This document shows, one piece after another, positions 55,364 through 64,000 of a stretch of DNA of 64,000 bases. Numbering within the stretch: position 1 is the first letter of the stretch; every line of letters starts with the position of its first letter. Position numbers and translations under genes: made by a program. This stretch comes from Aphelenchoides besseyi. Taxonomy: Eukaryota; Nematoda; Chromadorea; Rhabditida; Aphelenchoididae. The stretch lies in assembly GCA_024699855.1 (NCBI GenBank), contig JAMPIQ010000003.1, positions 8,556,001-8,620,000 of the forward strand, read 5' to 3'. Under the pieces are notes generated by a model. That model worked only from the letters and a program-made list of their open reading frames with translations. It did no database searches and was not told where the DNA came from.

Positions 55364-56055
55364 TTACTGTACATCGCCGGTATCATCATGGGTATTGGGC
55401 GGTTGTTTGTGGCTGTGAGATTGACGTCCATGGTGCGGATGTCCCGGATGACCATGATGTCGAGGCCCTGGTGGAGGTCCAATTCCCGGCATGTGAATGT
55501 GAGCATCGCGAAGCTCCTTCACGGTCGACTGATTGGCTGCTTCGACAAGAGCGTGCACCTTCTCATGTTCTTCCTTGAAAGTGATTGAAGTATCATCAAG
55601 CACTTTCTGAAATTAAGTCTTATTGTCACACTAAAACACAATTTTAACCTTAATGCTGGAGTAGAGGCTTTGGGCTTCGGTGCTTAAAGTTTTCGCCTTC
55701 TCGTCGTCTTTCTTTTTCATGTTTTCGAATTTCGATTCTGCTTGAGCAACATCGTTCTGAACTCAGTTAAGCACTTAATGACCTCTTAACTCACTTTCAG
55801 CTCAGTACTCAATCCCGCAACAAATGAGTCGATTTTCGTTTTAATTTCAGCCTTGGTGGCGTTTTCACTGTCCTTCAGTCCTGAGAATAACTCGCGACGT
55901 TGATCTTCGGTTAGTTTTCGAAGAATCGCATGAACCGGTCCGAGAGGAATTCGTCCGCGATGTGGAGGTCCTCTCCCATGATGTTTAAAATGAGAACGAG
56001 CCTCAGCATTCAAAATGACCATAAGGAAAAGAAGAATCGAGAAGTAAACAGACAT
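55364..56055 (-). CDS. SXP/RAL-2-type secreted nematode protein with His/Pro-rich tail
   Basis: MSVYFSILLFLMVILNAEAR is a signal peptide, followed by a His/Pro/Arg segment (SHFKHHGRGPPHRGRIPLGP). The helical core reads RKLTEDQRRELFSGLKDSEN, IKTKIDSFVAGLSTELK, then NDVAQAESKFENMKKKDDEK and VLDDTSITFKEEHEKVHALV, the DUF148/SXP-RAL-2 four-helix pattern. The C-terminus adds GPPPGPRHHGHPGHPHHGRQ. Three exons join in phase. Family members are extracellular and often immunodominant; some bind metal or lipid. Confidence 0.8.
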
Positions 56056-57199
56056 CGCAATTGAATGGTTTTAGAGCACACAATTGTATGAACTGATGGC
56101 TTCTGAATAGCGAACTGTTCGTTTTTATACTAAAAACCTATTAATTCAAATGATAAGAATGTTTGTCAAATAGAAAGAATAACAACAAAGAGTGAACCTG
56201 ATCTTTCCACCTGACTCATCAATTTACGTGTAAGTATGGAAATGTTCATCTATGACGCACAATCGTAAATGCTTAGGCCTATTTGATTAGCTTTAAACCG
56301 GGTAATATCGTTTCCGTTTCGATCTTTTGAATTCAAACAAAGGAGCTAAACTCATGTGTTTGCAAATTATCAAAGATCGTGTACAAAATAATTTTTTATC
56401 ACAAGCATCGAATATTCAATCGATTATAAGCTTCTTTAATAGTTGTATTTACGGTTAATGAGTCAAACCCGTGGGTATATTTGCAATAAGAACAAGTACG
56501 ATCGACGTTGATTGCACACCCACTAATTAGAACGATCGTTTTTTTGGAGATCCAGAAGCCCACGACAACCATCATCCTATTGTTGATGTTCTGAAATGGT
56601 TAGTGATCAATCCGATTCTGCCTGTAGCCATTTCAATGGCATCATCTCATTCGTCTGTTGATTTGTTTTTTTGATTTTTTCCATTCGAAACTATCGAGTT
56701 TACTTTCGACAACTAATTCTGCGTCCGGTTTCTGAAAATCAAGTGAAAATCTACGTCATTTCGAGTGTTTAGCCCCGAATTCTTCTTCCAGCAGTTTAGT
56801 TCTACTCACTGTTGTTGAATGAGGAGAAGACCATAAATTGCATTCGCTCACAGATCCAATTTCGAAATCTGCTCAACAGGGGCCCAAAGATTTCTGAGGA
56901 TTTCGGATCAACAACCTCGCAAAATAACTCTGACGATCTCGAGTGCTGTTTTGATGAAACAAACGGACATCTGCAATGAACACTACAATGTCTCTAGAGC
57001 TTGGAACCAGAGTTCTTGCCAATAATTGATCGAAAATGCCTTGCAAAATGAAATCTCATTTCTGTTCATAGCAACATTGTTGACGCCCAGAATCAACACG
57101 ATTTTGGCGGGAAGTAAACAGCGTTGGTTGTGCGGCCTTTTCTCTGCACACATCGACACCTCGCCACAAACTCCGCCCAACTACTCCAACCAGCAGGCG
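56056..57199. other. Intergenic, divergent promoters of SXP/RAL-2 and H4 genes
   Basis: About 1.1 kb without a supported gene. The H4-proximal end contains GC-rich histone promoter sequence before the TATA box. Confidence 0.4.
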
Positions 57200-57630
<431 letters not shown>

Positions 57631-57698
57631 GTCCAATCGTTTTCCACGAGACGAAGAACGACTTCGATTACTTTCAAACCAACACTCTGATCCAAAAC

Positions 57699-57714
57699 AG
57701 CCCTTTTTAGGGCT
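57699..57714 (+). terminator. Histone 3' stem-loop (H4)
   Basis: AGCCCTTTTTAGGGCT forms a 6-bp stem with a TTTT loop, preceded by CCAAAAC and followed by ACAA, the replication-dependent histone mRNA processing signal bound by SLBP. Confidence 0.92.
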
Positions 57715-58414
57715 ACAATTCTTCAGTCTTTCTCTTGAATAAACATTATGATCTCAGAAATTACGTTGAACTTAATTTTTATTGAAATTTGAATTGCAAT
57801 TTGCATATTAAAGTACCGATGATTGTTGAGAATGATTCGAGAGTTTCGTATGGCGTTCTCATGGCAATCGGTCGGCTTGAGTTTTCTTCTTCGTGGATGA
57901 ACGGCGTCCTCGACTTCATTGTCATTGTCGTCCGATTCGCCGGCTTATGTGAGTTGAATGTCGATTGCAATCACCATCGTTTCAGTACTTCCACTGATTT
58001 GCGTCGAGTGTACTCGTCGACCACACGAAAATCGCGGATCTTCACAACCTCAACGTCCAACCGAAAGCACCGGTCCAACTCAGCCCACTCAACGTCGCCA
58101 ATTGCCATTGGTTTCGACCCAAACAACTGAGGGTGATGTTCTGAAGAAGCCGTTGAAACAGAAGGTCCGAAAGAACATGCTGACGAAAACGATGGCAACA
58201 ACGTTTTCCGAATGCCAAACCGGGAACAACACCGCGAGTATGAGCAATCCAAAGCTTCAGAAGTGAGTTCCACACTGAACGTCTAATTGTGTTCGGATTC
58301 AGAGCAAAGGAAAACATGCCGCTCGAGAAGGAGGAACCCGAAGCTGCGGAGCGTGCTCACGATTCGAAGTTGGACGTGAGTTTGTTTGCATTCTTCTTTA
58401 GTCGTTCGTGTTCA

Positions 58415-59512
<1,098 letters not shown>

Positions 59513-59575
59513 TGACTATCGGTTTTTGTCGAGCGTTAGCCACAGAGCTTCATTTCAATATTTCTGATCCAAAAC

Positions 59576-59591
59576 AGCCCTTTTTAGGGCT
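59576..59591 (+). terminator. Histone 3' stem-loop (H3)
   Basis: The same AGCCCTTTTTAGGGCT hairpin, with identical flanks CTGATCCAAAAC and ACAATTCTG, lies 65 bp after the H3 stop. Confidence 0.92.
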
Positions 59592-60064
59592 ACAATTCTG
59601 ATTTGACAGCGAGTCTGATGAATAAACTTATTGCCATGTGATTTGATTGTACTTTAAAAAGAGATTGACAGAAAGAATCTGAAGACCGAAAGAATCTACT
59701 CTTTCAATAGGAAAGGCCAGAAATCTGGCCGTTCTGCTGCTTCACTTTTACGGACATTTTCAACGTGAACGAATTGATTTGTGAGAACCGATAGAAAACC
59801 TTTTGATTGAGTTTTTTGTGTTGGGATCCTAATTCTGATCAGCCAAATGAACGTTTACTGTAACTTCGATGGTCATATACTGCGAAACCTCTAGGTCAAA
59901 ATTGGCGCGTGTTTTGGCGGGATCTTCGTCCACCGCTGAACGTCTTTTCCGCCCGAGCACACGCACACGCATACCGCCTTAGCAAATTGAAGGCGGAGAT
60001 CTGTGGTCTGAGGGCAGAAAATTCTCCGACGACACGCCCACCTCCACTGCAACACCAACGCGCA
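59592..60064. other. Intergenic, H2B promoter side
   Basis: 473 bp. The 3' part is GC-richer and contains the H2B upstream region. No other gene is seen. Confidence 0.4.
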
Positions 60065-60072
60065 TATAAAAG
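60065..60072 (+). promoter_or_regulatory. TATA box of histone H2B gene
   Basis: TATAAAAG lies about 75 bp upstream of the H2B start codon. Confidence 0.75.
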
Positions 60073-60146
60073 CTGTAGCTCTCTACTCACTCCTCACCAG
60101 TCTTTCAGTAGACTCCTCAACTGCTTGTTACCGCTCCTCGTTTGCA

Positions 60147-60559
60147 ATGGCTCCGAAACCCGCTGGATCGAAGGGAAAGAAAGCCGTCAAGGCTGTGAAG
60201 AAGACCGGAGAGAAGAAGCGTCGTCACTCTCGCAAAGAGTCATACGCGTAAGTCCCTCGATTTTCGTTTATTTCATTGTTTCTGTCGATTTCAGTGTCTA
60301 CATCTACCGTGTCTTGAAACAGGTCCATCCCGACACTGGAATCTCATCGAAGGCCATGTCGATCATGAACTCGTTCGTCAACGACGTGTTCGAACGCATC
60401 GCCGGAGAAGCTTCGCGTTTGGCCACCTACAACAAGAAGTCGACGATTTCGTCTCGCGAAATTCAAACTTCTGTTCGTCTTATCCTTCCCGGAGAGTTGG
60501 CCAAGCACGCCGTGTCCGAAGGTACCAAGGCTGTTACCAAGTACACCGCAGCCAAGTAA
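60147..60559 (+). CDS. H2B: Histone H2B with one intron
   Basis: Exons 60147-60247 and 60295-60559 encode an intact H2[21 protein letters not shown], then [52 protein letters not shown] and [20 protein letters not shown] ending TAAK. The 47-bp intron falls in an Ala codon before VYIYRVL. The protein pairs with H2A in the nucleosome; no H2A gene is found in this window. Confidence 0.97.
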
Positions 60560-60628
60560 GCATCTCGACTCCAATGGACGTTGTAAACTGAACGGTCCCA
60601 ACAACAAACAAATATTCTGATCCAAAAC

Positions 60629-60644
60629 AGCCCTTTTTAGGGCT
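60629..60644 (+). terminator. Histone 3' stem-loop (H2B)
   Basis: Third copy of the AGCCCTTTTTAGGGCT hairpin with the same CTGATCCAAAAC upstream flank, 70 bp after the H2B stop. Confidence 0.92.
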
Positions 60645-60920
60645 ACAATCTCGAATTGAATGAGTTGCAAGTATCTCAGTGTTTTCGATTGAAATAAATG
60701 TTGCTAATTAGTGTGTGAGATATTCGAGTTGGAATCACTTTCTCAGATATTCTTCATGGTCGACAGAATGCTTGGAATTGACAGATCGAGCAATTTCAAT
60801 GATCGTGTTAGGCTTGTAATTGAAATAGCAAATCCAAAGACTCTTCAGTATTACATGTGTTCAAAATCACCAAAGAAATGTGTGTGTTTATTCCTTCGAC
60901 CAATATTGTTCGCATTTCTG

Positions 60921-61374
60921 TTACTTCTTTCCACTTTGATTCGACGGTTTTTGCTCGCCACTTCGACTCTTTTTCTCGTCGCTTTGACGCGTTTTCATAG
61001 CAGCAATCGGTGGGCGCGGTTCGATGCCCATCATTTCCATGTAACTTGTGACTTGCGCCGGGACTTCAGTTAAAACCCGAAAGATATGCGCATAAATGCC
61101 AAGCTCATTGAAACCTACTTCTTTAGCTAACTGAAACATAATTCCTTCGCGATCTGCATCAGAAAGTTTAATCATTGGGTTCGGCATAAATTGTCGAAAT
61201 GGCACAAACTGAAACCTAAGTATTGCGAAGCACAAGACGACATACCTTAACAATATCACGTCTGGTCACGAATCCTGCATGATCGGTCAAAAGAGCATTA
61301 GTTGAATCCAACGCGTTTATAGCCGAGAAATCCTCGTTTCCAACTCCAACAATAATGATCGCAAGCGGCAAAGT
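60921..61374 (-). pseudogene. Copine C-terminal fragment, cut by the segmental duplication
   Basis: Exon 61247-61374 begins TLPLAIIIVGVGNEDFSAIN and LTDHAGFVTRRDIVK. After a 37-bp intron the last exon has FVPFRQFMPNPMIK, IFRVLTEVPAQVTSYMEMMG and IEPRPP, then a basic tail RQSDEKKSRSGEQKPSNQSG. This is the end of the copine von Willebrand A-like domain. Immediately 5' of TLPLA the sequence changes to the duplicated block, so the C2 domains and the rest of the A domain are missing from this window. Confidence 0.85.
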
Positions 61375-62017
61375 GGGCCCTGCCAAAATCGAACATACGC
61401 GCATCATTTCATCGTTGGGTCCGCAAGGAATCGTCAACAAGGATCCCACGACCATTGAGACGTTCGAGGCGAGTACACTCGACGATCGACCACGACCATT
61501 GAAGGTAAAATTCGTGTTGTTGAGTGTGTGCATTGTTCTTTATTTTCAGCGAACGGCCAAGAAATCCGCGATGCTCGGGTTGGAAAAAACTCAAGACTCA
61601 AAGACCATCGACAAACCACTCGTATCGCCGAAAGCCGAGAAGTCCAAGAAACCGTTGGGCAAGAAGTAAACGCTTCAAATGACAATAAACAATTTCTTCT
61701 GAAGTCTGTTTGCTTGTTGATGATCAGTTTCCCGCTGATTTCTGATCTGAACAATCGAATGATGTCCATTTTGATCGTTGTACTCCTTGGCCTCAATCAT
61801 AGACCTCCACTTCTCTTCGATCGCAGTTTCCCGCCAAAAACTGTGCGCCTCATCGCCGCTTATACTCCGCCCTCGTCCCTTCACGCGTTTAAAAGGGGCT
61901 AGCCAACGTGCAGTTCCTTTACCGTTTGATCGATCAAACCCCAAGCTCTTAACGCTCCGTTGCAATGGCTCGTACCAAGCAAACCGCTCGTAAATCCACT
62001 GGTGGCAAGGCCCCACG
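61375..62017 (+). repeat. 643-bp segmental duplication, copy 2
   Basis: Apparently identical copy of 58415-59057. It brings two 3' exons of the upstream gene, the H3 promoter and the H3 start region next to the copine fragment. Both borders are abrupt; the left border shares only GGGCCC-type sequence. Confidence 0.95.
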
Positions 62018-62033
62018 TAAACAGTTGCTTTAG
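61965..62033 (+). pseudogene. Truncated histone H3 minigene (N-terminal tail only)
   Basis: The ATG at 61965, below a copied H3 promoter, encodes M plus [17 protein letters not shown], then KQLL and TAG (62031-62033), 22 residues in all. Bases after 62017 are not part of the identical block but still read CGT AAA CAG TTG, synonymous H3 codons. No stem-loop follows. If transcribed it would give only a free H3-tail peptide. Confidence 0.75.
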
Positions 62034-62336
62034 GAATTGTGGCTGTGGATATGCACAAGATGAGTGTTCCTCTTCGACTGACTGATTCTGGAAATACTCG
62101 ATTGTAACCATTCCAACAATACTTTCAATTTTACGTTGTCGTATTAATTTCGCATACTCTAGTAGCTAAATACAATATTTAACCATAAAAACGATTTTGC
62201 AGAAACCCTTCAAAATAACTACATTAACCAGAACCATGCAATGTGGATGTGAAGATCGAAAAAAGTTCCAACCAAAATCTTTAGTTTATTTTATACGTTC
62301 AATTGACGAGATAAGTTAAGTGTCTACGTTAAAATC
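62034..62336. other. Intergenic
   Basis: 303 bp, AT-rich, between the H3 minigene and the 3' end of the ABC transporter gene. No feature is seen. Confidence 0.4.
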
Positions 62337-64000
62337 TTATGGTTTTGCGGCTTCAGGATATCCGCTGTTTTCATTCGATGGTTGTAAAATGGGTCCGGTC
62401 GCTGGTTGTTTATCCGGAGTTGGAATTTGAGTAGTGCTTGTTGGAGTCTGGTTGACAGCTGGAGTTTGGCTGATCGTCGGAGTCTGATTTGTTTGAGTCT
62501 GATTCGTCATCGGGATTTGACTGTTCGGATTAGGTACCACAGAAATAACTCTCGGCGTCAGAACTTGTTGTTGCGATTGGTTCTTCAGCCCCTAAACACA
62601 AATGTCGATTGCTATTGAATCTACTGACTGTTAGCTTAAGAGCATTTTGTTGAGCCTTATTAGTCGACAAGCGAGTGAAAACTTGTTCAAGAGAATCTTG
62701 AATCAAAAAGAAGTCGCGAATTGCGTTCGGATTTGCGCGATGAATATCAGCAATCAATTTTTCAACCTCTGTGTACATTTGACTCCACTTCAACTCCGGA
62801 TGACGCGGAATCACCCACGCCAAAAAAAGCAAAGTGATAAGAGTCGGTGGTTGGCGGAACTTGAAAGCGTTGTTGAACGGCTGTGTCGATTGAGCCAATA
62901 ACTTCTGGAGTTCGTGATTTAAAATGAATGTCAAGTTGTAGGAGTTGCCACAGCTAAATCAAAACAATATTCATATACAATTAAAGTTAAACTTGCCGGC
63001 TCTTCAGATGTTGACTGGTTCCAATTCCCTGCAATATTCCACCTCGCAGAAAGCCTATTCGAGTACACAAGGCCTCGCATTCTTCCATTGAGTTGTTAAC
63101 AGAATTGCTTTGCCCTGAAGACGAACAGCAGTCAAAAGATCCCAAATTTGACGACGAGTTGCCGGATCAACTCCGGCCGTTGGTTTGTCCAAAAGCAAAC
63201 ATTCTGCTCCCGACATCAATGCAACTACGATCTAAACACAAGATTATTATCTGAAGTTTAAACTTACAGAAATACGACGTTTTTGACCACCACTACAATG
63301 AAAAATATAAATTGATTGATTGCTAACCAACTTGCACTTGTTGACCATTTTGTTCGCGTGATCCTTTAACATCACACACTCGAGTATCATTTCCTTTCGA
63401 GTTTCAATGTCTTTAAAACCATTCAAACGACCGAATAGTCGAAGAGTCTCGGCCGCAGTCAAGAAGCCCGAAAGTGCATCGAACTGCGGACAATAACCGA
63501 TGGCCGGCGTTCTATCCACTGACACACCGTTGATTGTTGCCGTTTCTTCCGATGGCTTAGTAATATTCGAAATAATGTCAAAAGTCGTGGTCTTTCCTGA
63601 AACTTAACTTTATGTTTAGCTGCTAAGTTCGTTTACCTGCTCCGTTGATTCCCAAAAGTCCAAAACATTCGCCCGAGCGAATGCCAAAAGTCAAATCCTG
63701 AAGCGCACATTTCGCTCCGTAAAATTTGTATAGCCCACGGCACGCAAGAGCCAACTCCTGATCAGCTATGCCGGCCATCGGTTGTCGTTCCACCCGCACG
63801 TCCGGATCGTTATCGCCACCAAATCCACCGGCGAGCTAAAAGTCTTGAAATCGATACGTTGACATTAAAACTTACAGGAACAGAAGAAATGAAATTGCGA
63901 ATGCACAAAGCGAACCATTGTCGGATAAAGAATGGTGATCTTTCATCTAAACATCAATTCACGTATTGTTGATTGATAATAACATACGGTCGCCTTGACG
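62337..64000 (-). pseudogene. ABCA-type ABC transporter, second nucleotide-binding domain, damaged; 5' end outside window
   Basis: Exons run from beyond 64000 to TAA/TGA at 62337. DERSPFFIRQWFALCIRNFI is the end of the membrane part. CALQDLTFGIRSGECFGLLG, INGAGKTTTF (Walker A), AIGYCPQFDALSGFLTAAET (Q-loop) and CSGGQKRRISV (signature) are intact. The Walker B region reads ECLLLDKPTAGVDP, with Lys for the catalytic Glu. Next, KAILLTT is followed by a 4-nt shortfall that removes the H-loop His and shifts frame into EECEALCTRIGFLRGGILQG. The tail reads DFFLIQDSLEQVFTRLSTNK and a Thr/Gln/Pro repeat. Lipid-export role known for the family is probably lost. Confidence 0.8.

Overview
The window looks like a compact nematode genome. 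Supporting evidence: SXP/RAL-2 and MSP-domain proteins, several nematode-type seven-helix chemoreceptors, an SPD-2-like centrosome protein, a nuclear-receptor ligand-domain fragment, 30-60 bp introns with GT..TTTTAG or TTTCAG ends, and histone genes with a 3' stem-loop. The genus cannot be fixed from sequence alone. All gene models were read by hand: most boundaries were checked by codon phase and length, but no alignment or search was run.

Layout. 1-6.2 kb: the 3' end of a myosin V gene, a complete cytochrome P450 with a 6-nt microexon, an aspartic-protease homologue lacking both catalytic motifs, a MITE-like inverted repeat and an SSAT-type acetyltransferase. 4.3-20 kb: a minus-strand array of about ten small, mostly four-helix membrane proteins marked by a His-x-His motif before the first helix, interrupted by an unrecognised type I membrane protein. 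20.5-31 kb: four chemoreceptor genes or fragments, a mariner-type element, the SPD-2-like gene, small membrane proteins and a broken nuclear-receptor ligand domain. 31-45 kb: an HTH-containing protein, tRNA-Arg, a two-domain basic secretory protease with one intact HExxH, an SH2-like protein, a secreted Leu/Gly-rich protein, a membrane-anchored MSP-domain protein, a divergent POU homeobox gene, an EGF membrane protein with a probable exitron, and a decayed nuclease-like gene. 45-56 kb: a chemoreceptor, a DHRS1-like dehydrogenase, a coiled-coil gene broken by a 43-bp insertion, an unrecognised multi-exon gene, diverged tandem repeats, small secreted proteins and an SXP/RAL-2 gene. 57-62 kb: intron-containing H4, H3 and H2B genes and a 643-bp segmental duplication that cuts into a copine gene. 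62.3-64 kb: the 3' part of an ABCA-type transporter with damaged catalytic motifs.

Functional grouping is loose. The clearest units are the tandem membrane-protein array, which looks like local duplication, and the histone cluster, whose genes share TATA boxes and the same 3' hairpin. Several loci carry one lesion in an otherwise well-kept frame: H3, ABCA, the nuclear-receptor fragment, the 48.9-50.8 kb gene and the nuclease-like gene. These may be real pseudogenes, alleles or assembly errors, and read-level checking decides between them.
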